In this document: in pieces, positions 55,597 through 64,000 of the stretch | Layout: each line of letters opens with the position of its first letter | Position numbering within the stretch: position 1 is the first letter of the stretch | Assembly: GCF_000753865.1 (NCBI RefSeq) | Contig: NZ_JQFW01000027.1 | Coordinates: forward strand, 42,813-106,812 | Reading direction: 5' to 3' | From: Alteromonas sp. LOR | GTDB lineage: Bacteria; Pseudomonadota; Gammaproteobacteria; Enterobacterales; Alteromonadaceae | Length of the DNA stretch: 64,000 nucleotides | Notes under the pieces: generated by a model | The model's database searches: none | Told to the model about the DNA's origin: nothing | Seen by the model: only the letters and a program-made list of their open reading frames with translations | Made by a program: the position numbers and the translations under genes

Positions 55597-56688
55597 TTAC
55601 ACGTTAAATCTGAAGTGAATGACGTCGCCGTCTTTAACAATGTACTCTTTACCTTCTAAGCGCCACTTACCGGCGTCTTTCGCGCCTTGTTCACCGTTGA
55701 ATTCAACGAAGTTGTCGTAACTTACGATTTCGGCGCGAATAAAGCCTTTCTCAAAGTCGGTATGAATTTTACCCGCAGCTTGTGGTGCAGTAGACCCTTC
55801 TGGGAATGTCCATGCGCGAACTTCTTTTACACCGGCAGTGAAATAGGTTTGCAGTGTAAGTAGCTCATACCCAGATCGGATAACGCGATTAAGACCAGGC
55901 TCTTCTAGCCCCATGTCTTGCATAAATTCTTCGCGCTCGTCGTCTTCAAGTTCAGCAATGTCTGATTCGATAGCAGCACAAACCGCAACAACCGTGGCGT
56001 TTTCGCCTTCTGCAATTTCACGCACTTTATCAAGGTACGGATTGTTCTCAAATCCATCTTCATTTACGTTAGCAATGTACATGGTTGGCTTAAGGGTAAG
56101 CATATTCATGTAGCTAATCGCAGCATGCTCTTCTTTAGTCAGTTCTAAAGAACGCAGTAATAAACCTTCATCCAAATGAGGCTTAATTTTTTCAAGCACT
56201 TTCAGTTCAAACTTTGCATCAGCATCGCCGCCTTTAGCGCGTTTAGCCACACGATGCAGGGCTTTTTCTGTTGTTTCTAAATCAGAAAGCGCAAGCTCTG
56301 TGTTGATAACGTCAATGTCGTCTTGCGGGCTTACACGACCAGCAACATGAACAATATTTTCATCGTCGAAACAGCGAACAACATGACCAATAGCGTCGGT
56401 TTCACGAATATTTGCTAGGAATTTGTTACCAAGGCCTTCACCTTTGGAAGCACCTTCAACTAACCCAGCGATATCAACGAATTCCATTGTTGTTGGAATA
56501 ACACGCTGAGGATTTACAATTTTAGCCAACTTATCCAAGCGAAGGTCTGGCACAGGAACAACGCCAGTGTTTGGCTCGATAGTACAAAACGGGAAGTTTG
56601 CCGCTTCAATACCTGCTTTTGTTAATGCATTAAAAAGTGTTGATTTACCTACGTTGGGTAGTCCAACAATACCGCATTTAAAACCCAT
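55597..56688 (-). CDS. ychF: Redox-regulated ATPase/GTPase YchF
   Basis: The 363-residue Obg-related P-loop NTPase has Walker A in [18 protein letters not shown], switch [16 protein letters not shown] and the base motif in [11 protein letters not shown], which is the YchF variant that favours ATP. A TGS domain forms the C-terminus, ending IHFRFNV. It binds ribosomes and is linked to oxidative stress. It follows pth, a conserved pairing. Confidence 0.96.
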   Translation of the reverse strand: MGFKCGIVGLPNVGKSTLFNALTKAGIEAANFPFCTIEPNTGVVPVPDLRLDKLAKIVNPQRVIPTTMEFVDIAGLVEGASKGEGLGNKFLANIRETDAIGHVVRCFDDENIVHVAGRVSPQDDIDVINTELALSDLETTEKALHRVAKRAKGGDADAKFELKVLEKIKPHLDEGLLLRSLELTKEEHAAISYMNMLTLKPTMYIANVNEDGFENNPYLDKVREIAEGENATVVAVCAAIESDIAELEDDEREEFMQDMGLEEPGLNRVIRSGYELLTLQTYFTAGVKEVRAWTFPEGSTAPQAAGKIHTDFEKGFIRAEIVSYDNFVEFNGEQGAKDAGKWRLEGKEYIVKDGDVIHFRFNV

Positions 56689-56729
56689 GGTATGGATCCT
56701 TGTCTGGAAAAGTTATATCTGGCTCGAAC

Positions 56730-57311
56730 TCACGCTTTGTGAGCATGAAGTCGATTTTGCGCTTGTTTTAGGTCGTCTTTCAGTAAGATTTCGGTACAGC
56801 GTACCGCTTCATCAACGGCGCTTTCTATGGCCGTTTTTTCTTCTGCTGAAGGCTTACCAAGAACATGTCCCGTCACTCGGCTTTTATGTCCTGGGTGACC
56901 GATACCAATTCGCAAGCGAAGAAAATCTTTATTGTTACCCATTCTTGCCACAATATCGCGAACACCATTCTGACTAGAGCTACCGCCAACTTTATACTTG
57001 GCTACTCCCGGAGGAAGGTCTAACTCGTCAAACGCCACTAAAATTTGTTCTGGCTCAATTCGGTAAAAATTCGCAAGTGCTGCTACTGCTTGACCACTTT
57101 TATTCATAAAAGTTGTAGGGTAGAGCAACCTAATGTCTTTACCAGCAATAGTAATTCGAGCGGTTTTTCCAAAGAACTTGGATTCGGGTTTTAGCGGGGT
57201 ATTGTAGGTGTCAGCAAGCTGGTTAAGAAACCATTCGCCGGCATTGTGTCGGGTATTTTCATATTCGGGGCCTGGATTACCCAGACCCACGATAAGGCGA
57301 ATATCAGCCAA
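56730..57311 (-). CDS. pth: Peptidyl-tRNA hydrolase
   Basis: Pth releases tRNA from peptidyl-tRNA drop-off products. The 193 residues begin [28 protein letters not shown], containing the catalytic Asn and His. [24 protein letters not shown] and [14 protein letters not shown] follow. Its start is 5 bases after the rplY stop, so the two are co-transcribed. Confidence 0.97.
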   Translation of the reverse strand: MADIRLIVGLGNPGPEYENTRHNAGEWFLNQLADTYNTPLKPESKFFGKTARITIAGKDIRLLYPTTFMNKSGQAVAALANFYRIEPEQILVAFDELDLPPGVAKYKVGGSSSQNGVRDIVARMGNNKDFLRLRIGIGHPGHKSRVTGHVLGKPSAEEKTAIESAVDEAVRCTEILLKDDLKQAQNRLHAHKA

Positions 57312-57316
57312 GAGGA

Positions 57317-57949
57317 TTATTCCTCTGTAGCTTCTTCTTCACCGTCTTCATCTGTTTCAGCAGCTTTAGGAGCTGGCTTAACAGTCACAACAGCAAGGTC
57401 GTGTGCTTCGTCGTCTTTACCAAGCTCAACAGATTTAACACCTGCTGGTAAAGTAACGTCAGACAAATGAAGTGTTTGGTCCATTTCAACGTTAGCAATG
57501 TCTACTTCGATGAACTCTGGAAGATCTTTAGCCTGACACGTAACTTCGATTTCGTTTACGTGGTGCTCAGCAATACCGCCTGCTTTAATAGCAGCAGACT
57601 TGTCTTCGTTTGTGAAGTGAATTGGAACGTTAGTGTGAACGTCTTGACCAGCAATTACACGTTGGAAATCGATGTGTGTAATTTTTGGCTTGTACGGGTG
57701 ACGTTGCATATCTTTTACTAGTACTTCAGTCGCTTTACCGTCTACGTTCAATGTAAGAACGTGAGAGTAGAATGCTTCAAAGTCAGCAGAGTTGTTCACT
57801 TTGTTGTGATCAAGAGTAATAGATACAGGTGCTTCTTCACCACCGTAGATGATACCAGGAAGCTTATCTTCGCGACGTAGGCGGCGGCTCGCACCTTTCC
57901 CTAGGTCTGTACGAACAGAAGCGTCTAGGTTAAAAATTGAATCAGACAT
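57317..57949 (-). CDS. rplY: Ribosomal protein bL25, long CTC type
   Basis: The 210-residue form has the 5S-rRNA-binding L25 domain (about 1-95; [24 protein letters not shown]) plus the C-terminal beta domain of CTC/TL5 proteins (about 100-185) and an acidic tail ([11 protein letters not shown]). E. coli L25 is much shorter. Position upstream of pth and ychF is conserved. GGAGA lies 6 bases before the ATG. A leader hairpin may regulate it. Confidence 0.97.
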   Translation of the reverse strand: MSDSIFNLDASVRTDLGKGASRRLRREDKLPGIIYGGEEAPVSITLDHNKVNNSADFEAFYSHVLTLNVDGKATEVLVKDMQRHPYKPKITHIDFQRVIAGQDVHTNVPIHFTNEDKSAAIKAGGIAEHHVNEIEVTCQAKDLPEFIEVDIANVEMDQTLHLSDVTLPAGVKSVELGKDDEAHDLAVVTVKPAPKAAETDEDGEEEATEE

Positions 57950-57977
57950 TGTATGTCTCCAATAATAAGTTAATGAT

Positions 57978-58002
57978 GTGGGTTTTTGCGACCAAAACCC
58001 AC
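57978..58002 (-). promoter_or_regulatory. Leader hairpin of rplY
   Basis: GTGGGTTTT/AAAACCCAC form a 9-bp stem with a seven-base loop, 29 bases before the start. It could be an autoregulatory site for bL25, but this is only inferred. Confidence 0.5.
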
Positions 58003-58135
58003 TGTTAACGCGCTGTTGGCCTGAGTAAATATCCTAAGAACATTACTCATAATTAGCCAATAGTTCACGACCCCGATTTTCAAGGGCGGCGAATTCTACC
58101 ACCGCACACCTTAACTTACAATTGTAAGGGCAGTA

Positions 58136-58160
58136 AAAAAGCGCCTTGTAGGGCGCTTTT
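58136..58160. terminator. Bidirectional-looking terminator
   Basis: AGCGCC/GGCGCT with a six-base loop, A run before and T run after, between the adh gene and rplY. On the minus strand it would end transcripts entering from upstream of adh. Confidence 0.7.
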
Positions 58161-58174
58161 GTTTTCGCTGATAT

Positions 58175-58213
58175 AAATGCCAATACTGTAAATGCCAATT
58201 ATGTAAATGCAGC
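58175..58213. repeat. 15-bp tandem repeat, 2.6 copies
   Basis: AAATGCCAATACTGT, AAATGCCAATTATGT and the partial AAATGCAGC. Confidence 0.75.
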
Positions 58214-58287
58214 GCTCAGGCTATATAACCTATCCCAAGTGCTGCTATTGGACTATTTTTTGTATCGCGCTAATTCTTTATCGAGCT

Positions 58288-58361
58288 AGTACTCTATCAA
58301 GTTAGTACTCAATTAAGTTAGTACTCTACCGCGTCAATACTCTATCTTGTTAACACTACAC
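58288..58361. repeat. 16-bp tandem repeat reaching into a coding 3' end, 4-5 copies
   Basis: AGTACTCTATCAAGTT, AGTACTCAATTAAGTT, AGTACTCTACCGCGTC and AATACTCTATCTTGTT. The fourth includes the stop codon (58342-58344) of the dehydrogenase gene, and a weaker fifth copy continues inside the coding end. Confidence 0.85.
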
Positions 58362-59352
58362 GATAGTGCGCTTTGCCTTCACGCAAGCGTTCAACCGCTT
58401 CATTGATTTGGTCGAACTTGAAGGTTTCAGTTACCGGTTCAATACCGTGCTGCTCAGCAAAATCTAGCATAGTTTTGATGGTCGCTGGGCTGCCCACAGG
58501 AGAGCCGGAAACACTTTTTTGACCGCCGATAAGGTTGAATGCGCCAATATCAAGTGGTTCTAGGGTTGCGCCTACAAAATGTAAACGACCTTTTGGCGCA
58601 AGCGTTGATAAGTACAAGTTCCAATCAAGTTTTACATTGACGGTAGAAATAATGAGGTCGAAACGGCCTTCGGCTTTTTGTATCTCATCTTCATCGCGAC
58701 TATTAATGGTGTCGTGAGCGCCTAATTCGTGGGCTTCTTTCTTCTTAGACTCACTTGAGGTGAATGCTACTACTTTGCAGCCCCAGGCATTTAAGAATTG
58801 CAATGCTAAGTGGCCTAAACCACCAATCCCTACAACGCCGACTTCAGAGGTAGGTTTAATATCAAATTGTACAAGGGGATTAAATACAGTGATACCACCG
58901 CAAAATAGCGGTCCGGCTTTCGTGCCGTCTAGTTTTTCAGGCAATGGCACAACTGCGCGGGCTTGTGCACGCACTTTTTCAGCGAACCCACCGTGTCGAC
59001 CGCCAATAGTCATGGTCGCTTGCTGACACAAATTATGATCGCCTTCTTCGCAGGTACGACAGCTGTTGCAGTATCCTGCATGCCAACCAAGACCAACCCG
59101 TTGTCCAATCTGCAAAGAGGTGACGTGAGCACCTACTTTGCTAATGGTACCAACTACTTCATGACCTGGCACAAACGGGTATTCAGTAAATCCCCATTCA
59201 TTGTCGAGCATGCTTAAATCGCTATGGCAAATGCCGCAACTCTCTACATCAATTTCAACGTCATGACTGGCTAATTCCCCAGGATCGTACTCAAATTTCT
59301 CCAGCTTTCCACCGGGTTCTTTTGCTGCATATGCGTTTATCATTGCGTTCAT
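58342..59352 (-). CDS. Zinc-dependent alcohol dehydrogenase, YahK/cinnamyl type
   Basis: The 336-residue medium-chain dehydrogenase has catalytic zinc ligands in [14 protein letters not shown] and [10 protein letters not shown]. The structural zinc Cys are in [19 protein letters not shown]. The Rossmann loop [16 protein letters not shown] indicates NAD(P) binding. The family reduces aldehydes. It is convergent with nothing nearby; a 261-bp composite palindrome lies just upstream. The final codons overlap a tandem repeat. Confidence 0.93.
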   Translation of the reverse strand: MNAMINAYAAKEPGGKLEKFEYDPGELASHDVEIDVESCGICHSDLSMLDNEWGFTEYPFVPGHEVVGTISKVGAHVTSLQIGQRVGLGWHAGYCNSCRTCEEGDHNLCQQATMTIGGRHGGFAEKVRAQARAVVPLPEKLDGTKAGPLFCGGITVFNPLVQFDIKPTSEVGVVGIGGLGHLALQFLNAWGCKVVAFTSSESKKKEAHELGAHDTINSRDEDEIQKAEGRFDLIISTVNVKLDWNLYLSTLAPKGRLHFVGATLEPLDIGAFNLIGGQKSVSGSPVGSPATIKTMLDFAEQHGIEPVTETFKFDQINEAVERLREGKAHYRVVLTR

Positions 59353-59724
59353 CCTTAATTACATTTGTTTAATAACTTTATTTAGGGCGTGTTTATCTTT
59401 GCTGTACATTTTTGCAGCGGTCTGTGAGCTATTTAGACAAGGCGAATGGTTGAAGGTCTAGCGGGCTAAATCGAAACCATTCAACGCAGGATAAATAGCT
59501 CACAGGCGCTGCCCGAAGGGGGCGTTATGGAAGCATTTTACTCTTTGTCACAGCCCTTTGACTTAGCCCACTAGGCCTGCAGGACTGTTCCGTGATTAAA
59601 ATGCTTCCATTTAGCCCAAAAATCGTACAGCAAAGATCAACACGCCTCAGTAAGGATGTTTACGCTTAAATTGAAGTTACGATCAGCACGAATTCACTAT
59701 TACGTGCTCACCCGGTCAGTATTA
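59353..59724. other. Intergenic region filled by a composite palindrome
   Basis: Apart from the palindrome at 59386-59646, about 33 bases at the left and 78 at the right remain, presumably holding the adh promoter. No gene is seen. Confidence 0.65.
59386..59646. repeat. 261-bp MITE-like element: terminal inverted repeats enclosing two stem-loops
   Basis: The ends (59386-59414 and 59617-59646) are inverted copies of about 29 bases with one mismatch and one indel, sharing GGCGTGTT and ATCTTTGCTGTAC. Inside, stem 1 pairs GCAGCG plus CTGTGAGCTATTTA (59414-59435) with 59492-59512. Stem 2 pairs ATGGAAGCATTTTA (59527-59540) with 59597-59610. No ORF is present. The structure would fold as a cloverleaf. 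Confidence 0.85.
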
Positions 59725-60204
59725 TTACTGTGTTTCAACTCGGTTAATAACTTTGCTGGTGTCGAGCACTTTAACGTTGAGTACTTCTAACACGGTGCCA
59801 AATTGTGTAATGGTCATCATTTCGGGTTTTGTCACTCCCTCAATTTCAACAATTAGACCATTTTGATGATAATCCTCATCTAAACCGTGTAGCGTAAATC
59901 GGTCGCCGCTTTCAGTAATAAACGCAAAAAAGCCGCCTTCTAATTCTTTATAAATAATGCTGCCTTTCAACGTAACACTATCGTTAACACTCACTTCTTT
60001 AGCTTCAGCTTGTGTCACTGGCTCGGCTTTTAATTCAGTGGGGGCATTTTCCTGCGCCTTCATTTTGTCTGTTTTCGCATTCTCTTTTTCGTACATCGTC
60101 GACTCCACTGTTTTATCTTCTTCTGTACAAGCAGATATACTGAGCGCTGCGGCTAAGATAAGAAGTGTATAGGGGGCTTTCGCTTTATACGTTTTTATTT
60201 TCAT
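59725..60204 (-). CDS. Putative lipoprotein
   Basis: The 159-residue protein starts at ATG 60204, seven bases after GAGGA, and has a lipoprotein signal ending LAAALSISAC. Residues 25-70 are Lys/Glu-rich and helical. Residues 75-159 are beta-rich (SVTLKGSIIYKELEGGFFAFITE, then FTLHGLDEDYHQNGLIVEIEGV), possibly an OB-like fold. The frame opens further upstream at 60330, but that part only translates a tandem repeat. I recognise no family. Confidence 0.75.
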   Translation of the reverse strand: MKIKTYKAKAPYTLLILAAALSISACTEEDKTVESTMYEKENAKTDKMKAQENAPTELKAEPVTQAEAKEVSVNDSVTLKGSIIYKELEGGFFAFITESGDRFTLHGLDEDYHQNGLIVEIEGVTKPEMMTITQFGTVLEVLNVKVLDTSKVINRVETQ

Positions 60205-60276
60205 GGGTACATCCTCTGTTTTTATTAAACATAAACCCTTCTGATAGAGATTGAAAGTGCTGCAATCAAAACACCT

Positions 60277-60312
60277 GAGAAGTACGGTGAGAAGTACGGT
60301 AAGAAGTACGGT
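60277..60312. repeat. 12-bp tandem repeat, 3 copies
   Basis: GAGAAGTACGGT occurs twice, then AAGAAGTACGGT, in the leader of the lipoprotein gene. Confidence 0.9.
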
Positions 60313-60445
60313 AAAGGCAGCAATAACCACTTATTTGTGTTTTTCATAGCACTGCGGCTTCTTTTCACCTTACAGGTCATGACGATAAGGTATTAAGGGT
60401 ATATGCTGTTTGTTCGACTTTATTCTAAACACTATCGAGGTCTAC

Positions 60446-61492
60446 ATGAAAACAATTGGCTACGCAGCGCATTCTTCAGATGCCCATATGGAACCGTATC
60501 ATTTCGAACGCAGAGCATTGCGTGACAATGATGTGGCCATTGAGATCTTATACAGCGGAGTGTGCCACTCTGATCTGCACACGGTAAATGGTGATTGGGG
60601 GCCTCAACCTTACCCGTTAGTACCTGGGCACGAAATAGTGGGTAAAGTGATTGATATTGGTTCAGACGTGAGTGACTACAGTGTTGGCGATCACGTTGCC
60701 GTCGGTTGTATGGTTGATAGTTGTCAAACGTGTGACCAATGTGAGCACAGTGAAGAACAATACTGTCGTAACGGCATGACGCCTACCTATGGTGCGCCAG
60801 ACAGAATTTCTGGTGAAACCACTCAAGGTGGCTACTCCAAACATATTGTGGTTCGCCAAGAATTTGTTTTGCGCGTACCGGATGCGTTAGATATTGCTAA
60901 AACTGCGCCTATTTTATGTGCTGGCATTACCACCTATTCACCGCTTAAAACCTGGAATGTAAAAGCAGGCAGCCGAGTAGGTGTTATCGGTATGGGTGGT
61001 CTAGGGCACATGGCGGTGAAATTGGCTGTAGCCATGGGCGCCAAAGTGACTGTTATCTCACGTTCAGATTCTAAAGAGAAAGATGCGAAATCAAGTGGCG
61101 CTGACGGTATTTTGGTATCAACAGACAAAAAGGCGATGAAAGAAGCTGCGTCAACGTTCGATTTAATCATTGATACCGTGCCAGTGAAGCATTCTTTAGA
61201 TCAGTACACGCCGCTGCTTGATATTGACGGTACGTTGGTAATCGTGGGTCAAATAGGACCTATGGAAGAGTCTATGACTGCGCCTTTAGTACTGGGCCGA
61301 CGCCGCGTTGCGGGTTCGCTTATTGGCGGAATAAAAGAAACTCAAGAAGTATTAGATTTTTGCGCTGAACACGGTATTCACCCTGAATGCAAAGTGATAA
61401 AAGCAGAGCAGGTAAATGAAGCCTTCGACCATTTAAGAGCTGGTGATGTAGCGCATCGCTTTGTTATTGATATGGCTAGCTTATCTGTATAG
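60446..61492 (+). CDS. Zinc-dependent alcohol dehydrogenase, YahK-like
   Basis: The 348-residue protein starts at ATG 60446, with GAGG six bases upstream. Zinc motifs are GVCHSDLHTVNGDWGPQPYP, VPGHEIVG, and structural Cys in CMVDSCQTCDQCEHSEEQYC. The cofactor loop is GVIGMGGLGHMAVKLA. It resembles E. coli YahK, an NADPH aldehyde reductase. It is a diverged relative of the dehydrogenase at 58342, not a recent tandem copy. Substrate is not evident. Confidence 0.92.
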   Translation: MKTIGYAAHSSDAHMEPYHFERRALRDNDVAIEILYSGVCHSDLHTVNGDWGPQPYPLVPGHEIVGKVIDIGSDVSDYSVGDHVAVGCMVDSCQTCDQCEHSEEQYCRNGMTPTYGAPDRISGETTQGGYSKHIVVRQEFVLRVPDALDIAKTAPILCAGITTYSPLKTWNVKAGSRVGVIGMGGLGHMAVKLAVAMGAKVTVISRSDSKEKDAKSSGADGILVSTDKKAMKEAASTFDLIIDTVPVKHSLDQYTPLLDIDGTLVIVGQIGPMEESMTAPLVLGRRRVAGSLIGGIKETQEVLDFCAEHGIHPECKVIKAEQVNEAFDHLRAGDVAHRFVIDMASLSV

Positions 61493-61518
61493 CTTTTTCG
61501 CTATAACGGTTTCATTAT

Positions 61519-61548
61519 CTTTATATAAAAAACCTTTATATAAAAAAC
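61519..61548. repeat. 15-bp tandem repeat, 2 perfect copies
   Basis: CTTTATATAAAAAAC twice in a row, just before the terminator of the dehydrogenase gene. Confidence 0.9.
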
Positions 61549-61555
61549 ACTACGT

Positions 61556-61586
61556 AAAAACACCGGCCGCTAGCGCCGGTGTTTTT
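61556..61586 (+). terminator. Terminator of the second alcohol dehydrogenase gene
   Basis: AAAAACACCGGC/GCCGGTGTTTTT, 12-bp stem with a seven-base loop. Confidence 0.9.
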
Positions 61587-61683
61587 GTATCAATGCTGTT
61601 CCCCTCATTAGGCCGCCGACTTTTCTTCCTTTGAACACCTTTTCATATTGTGTATTGCGCTAGTCAGTGAGCAGGTGAGTAAT

Positions 61684-61727
61684 CCGTCATTTTTGTGTCA
61701 TACGAGCGTCATAGTATTAAGTATTAC
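61684..61727 (+). promoter_or_regulatory. Pho box and -10 element
   Basis: GTCAT recurs at 61686, 61697 and 61708 with an exact 11-base period, the spacing of PhoB direct repeats. A -10-like TATTAC follows at 61722. It lies just upstream of a Na/Pi cotransporter, which fits PhoB control. Confidence 0.72.
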
Positions 61728-61746
61728 TTTTCTATCTGTATGAATT

Positions 61747-62901
61747 ATGTCAACTAATGACCCTCAAGTTGTAGGTCGAAGCACCTTTTCAAAGCACGAC
61801 AACTGGCAGCGCTGGCTACTGCTGGCTTTCTTAGTCTATGTCATGCTGCTTGCGGTAAGCATGATAGGCAGTGGTTTTAAATATGCTACGGGCGAGCACG
61901 CTAGAGAATTGTTTAGCTTTGCGTCCAACCCTATTATGGGTCTTATCATTGGCATGGTGTCTACCGCGCTTATTCAATCATCTAGTACGGTAACCTCGAT
62001 TATTGTAGGTATGGTGGCCGGTGGCCTTCCCATTACAATAGCCATACCTATGATGATGGGGGCGAATATTGGTACTAGCATTACTAATACATTGGTGAGC
62101 TTAGGTCATGTCGCTCGCAAAGATGAATTTCAGCGTGCTTTTAATGCCGCTACTATTCACGATTTCTTTAACGTTATGTCTGTACTTATATTTCTCCCCC
62201 TGGAAATGGCTTTTGGTATTTTAGAATATCTTAGCGGTGAAATTGTATCGCTGTTTAATACCTCACAGTCGTTGTCACTTGAAGGAGTGAACCCTATAAA
62301 GGCGGCTACTCAACCAGTGACCGATGTGATAACCAATTTACTTCAGTTTTTACCTTCCATTTATCCAGGCGTGGCTAAAATTATCATTGGGATTGGCCTT
62401 ATCATGCTGTCGATAACCTATATGGGTAAAATAATGAAGTCACTCATGGTAGGTAAAGCAAAAGAGCTTCTGCATAAAAGCATTGGGAAGGGGCCTATTT
62501 CAGGTATTACTTCCGGTGCAGTGATGACAGTGCTAGTGCAGTCATCATCTACCACTACCTCTCTTATGGTGCCTTTGGTAGGCAGTGGTATTTTAAAGGC
62601 GCGAGATATTTATCCATTTACCCTTGGCGCTAATATCGGCACGTGCATTACTGCGCTTATTGCCGCGTTGGGCGTTGTGGGGGTGAACAGTGGGTTTGCT
62701 CTTCAAATTGCGCTAGTTCACTTAATTTATAACGTGCTGGGCGTAACCGTTATTTACGGTATACCGTTATTGCGGGAAATTCCCCTTACTCTGTCATATC
62801 GACTATCGGTGGTGGCGGCGGAGCAAAAGCTCTATGGTGCTGCTTATATTGGTGGGCTGTTTTTCATTATTCCCTTAGGTGCCATATTCACTACCATGTG
62901 A
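61747..62901 (+). CDS. Na+/phosphate cotransporter, NptA-like
   Basis: This 384-residue inner-membrane protein takes up phosphate with sodium. It has the two inverted-repeat halves of the family, each with a QSSST motif (ALIQSSSTVTSIIVGMV and VLVQSSSTTTSLMVPLV), plus MMGANIGTSITNTLVSLG and LGANIGTCITALIAALG. About eight to nine helices are visible and no C-terminal PhoU domain. The Pho box in front suggests induction under phosphate limitation. Confidence 0.93.
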   Translation: MSTNDPQVVGRSTFSKHDNWQRWLLLAFLVYVMLLAVSMIGSGFKYATGEHARELFSFASNPIMGLIIGMVSTALIQSSSTVTSIIVGMVAGGLPITIAIPMMMGANIGTSITNTLVSLGHVARKDEFQRAFNAATIHDFFNVMSVLIFLPLEMAFGILEYLSGEIVSLFNTSQSLSLEGVNPIKAATQPVTDVITNLLQFLPSIYPGVAKIIIGIGLIMLSITYMGKIMKSLMVGKAKELLHKSIGKGPISGITSGAVMTVLVQSSSTTTSLMVPLVGSGILKARDIYPFTLGANIGTCITALIAALGVVGVNSGFALQIALVHLIYNVLGVTVIYGIPLLREIPLTLSYRLSVVAAEQKLYGAAYIGGLFFIIPLGAIFTTM

Positions 62902-62959
62902 GGTGCTAAGCATTGATACCTGAGCACAAGCCCCAAACTAAAGCCCCTAACTAAAGCAG

Positions 62960-63085
62960 ACATGCGCCGCTTACAAAGAGCTAACAGGGAGAGCTACCAA
63001 GGAGAGCTAACTTGAAGCTAACTTGAAAGAGCACGCAGGGAGAGTTACATAGAGAGCTCACACAAAGAACTCATATAGAGACGGG
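62960..63085. repeat. Degenerate GAGAGCT-type repeat cluster
   Basis: About nine imperfect copies of a 12-14-bp unit around GAGAGCTAAC, GAGAGCTACC and GAGAGTTACA fill most of the gap between the cotransporter and hydrolase genes. Confidence 0.65.
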
Positions 63086-63140
63086 GTCATCCAAGCCTAC
63101 CTAACATATAGAAAAATCACAGGTTTCGTTATATGGTGAT

Positions 63141-63872
63141 GTGAAATTCACGGTAAAACTGCTTTTTATGAATCACGATATGAATTTAGTTTTTGTACAT
63201 GGCTCTGGCTGTAGTCATCACGTTTGGTCACATCAGGTTTCTTTTTTTCAAAATAGTGTTGCTGTAGACCTGCCTGGACACCCAGAGGGCGACGCACTTT
63301 TAAGTGTTACCGACATGTCGCAATGGTTGTTAACTACCTTAGAAAAGCAGAGTTTAGATAATGTGGTGCTGGTGGGGCATTCCTTAGGAAGCGCTGTGGT
63401 GTTACAAGCAGCGCTAGCACATTCAAGTAGAGTAAAGGCGTTGGTATTAATTGGTACTGGTGCAAGGTTAAAGGTGTTGCCTCAGTTTTTAAGTGCACTT
63501 ACTGAAATAGTAGAGAAGAAGGGGCCACTGCCAGAGTTCTTATTTACTCCCAACCAAGGAATAGATGAGCCGCTAAGAACGCAAATAAATACAGCGATGA
63601 AAGAAAACGGTGCTGCTGTCATGCTTACAGACTTTCTGGCCTGTAACGATTTCGATGTGATGAATAAATTAAGCAGCATCACAATTCCCGTGCAATTGAT
63701 TGTAGGGAGTGAGGATGTGATGACGCCCGTTAAATATTCGCGCTTTCTAAACGAGCAGCTGCCGAACGCAAGTATCAGTGTTGTTGATGGTGCTACGCAT
63801 ATGGTATTTGCGGAACAGCCAGATAGCGTTAATCAGTGCATACAGCGCTTTATCAACAGTATAAGCGACTAA
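63141..63872 (+). CDS. Alpha/beta-fold hydrolase
   Basis: Up to 243 residues. The nucleophile elbow is VLVGHSLGSAVVLQ, the oxyanion region FVHGSGCSHHVW, the acid in IVGSEDVMTP and the histidine in GATHMVFAEQPD. There is no signal peptide. The GTG at 63141 has no ribosome-binding site; ATG at 63168 or 63180 may be the real start. The substrate is unknown. Confidence 0.85.
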   Translation: MKFTVKLLFMNHDMNLVFVHGSGCSHHVWSHQVSFFQNSVAVDLPGHPEGDALLSVTDMSQWLLTTLEKQSLDNVVLVGHSLGSAVVLQAALAHSSRVKALVLIGTGARLKVLPQFLSALTEIVEKKGPLPEFLFTPNQGIDEPLRTQINTAMKENGAAVMLTDFLACNDFDVMNKLSSITIPVQLIVGSEDVMTPVKYSRFLNEQLPNASISVVDGATHMVFAEQPDSVNQCIQRFINSISD

Positions 63873-63956
63873 AAAAGGGTGCGGCCCTTTTTCTTCTAGC
63901 AATAAAAAAGCGAGCTTACGCTTAATGCCAGTCAGTTAAGCTGACTGGCATTTTTC
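63873..63956 (+). terminator. Two terminators after the hydrolase gene
   Basis: The first is AAAAGGG/CCCTTTT directly at the stop codon (63873-63891). The second, AATGCCAGTCAG/CTGACTGGCATT (63924-63952), is followed by a T run. Its arms share AATGCCAGT with the dnaJ terminator. Confidence 0.8.
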
Positions 63957-64000
63957 TTTTTAGTAGGGTACTTACTAGGTTTGGGTTTGACGCACCGAGG

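Larger units (their letters stand above)
57950..58341. other. Intergenic region between rplY and an alcohol dehydrogenase gene
   Basis: It holds the rplY leader hairpin, a terminator at 58136 and two unrelated tandem arrays (58175 and 58288). Confidence 0.7.

Noticed and set aside
59725..60330. Longer form of the lipoprotein starting at 60330.
   Set aside because: The added N-terminus only translates the 12-bp repeat, whereas the ATG at 60204 has a ribosome-binding site and starts a lipoprotein signal.

Overview
The window reads as chromosomal DNA of a marine gammaproteobacterium, most likely Alteromonas or a close relative. This rests on protein character and gene order: the ubiF/miaB/ybeZ/ybeY/corC/lnt block, ychF-pth-rplY, grpE-dnaK-dnaJ, dapB-carA-carB-greA, a long TonB receptor, a CrbS-like sensor kinase and a cyanophycin locus. 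No database search was run. There is no rRNA, prophage or CRISPR array.

Layout. 1-7.4 kb: the end of a lipoprotein gene, an unrecognised ORF and two convergent hybrid histidine kinases, one fused to a solute-symporter domain. 7.4-11.8 kb: the grpE, dnaK and dnaJ chaperone genes with sigma-32-type promoters. 12-16.4 kb: a small secreted protein, a cytochrome c', a propionyl-CoA synthetase and a cytochrome b561. 16.6-24.9 kb: dapB, carAB behind a possible attenuator, greA, a NUDIX hydrolase, a DUF3224-type protein and an ibpA-like small heat-shock gene with an RNA-thermometer hairpin. 25.4-28.8 kb: ackA-pta. 29.1-36.7 kb: a cyanophycin locus (iadA, cphB, cphA and a second Mur-ligase-like gene) with a REP-associated transposase element placed exactly at the cphB stop codon. 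36.8-44.2 kb: lnt, corC, ybeY, ybeZ and miaB, divergent from ubiF, plus an unlisted 58-residue membrane protein. 44.2-53.2 kb: a TetR regulator with three near-identical operators and its probable AhpD-like target, a TonB receptor, a thioesterase, a flavin-reductase-like protein, a double cupin and an alanine/glycine:cation symporter. 53.5-54.2 kb: a seven-tRNA operon (Met-Leu-Gln-Leu-Gln-Met-Gln). 54.4-64 kb: a cyclophilin, ychF-pth-rplY, two zinc alcohol dehydrogenases around a 261-bp composite palindrome and a lipoprotein gene, a Na/Pi cotransporter behind a Pho box, and an alpha/beta hydrolase.

How the genes work together. CarAB supplies carbamoyl phosphate for arginine and pyrimidines. 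CphA would store Asp and Arg as cyanophycin, CphB would release beta-Asp-Arg and IadA would split it. AckA-Pta, PrpE and the CrbS-like kinase touch acetate and propionate use. The heat-shock genes carry recognisable sigma-32 promoters.

The most unusual signal is genomic. Nearly every non-coding gap and several coding regions carry their own short imperfect tandem repeat with a 12-25 bp unit, each of unrelated sequence. Units inside genes are always a multiple of three; units in gaps often are not. Two arrays include the stop codon of the adjoining gene as one copy.
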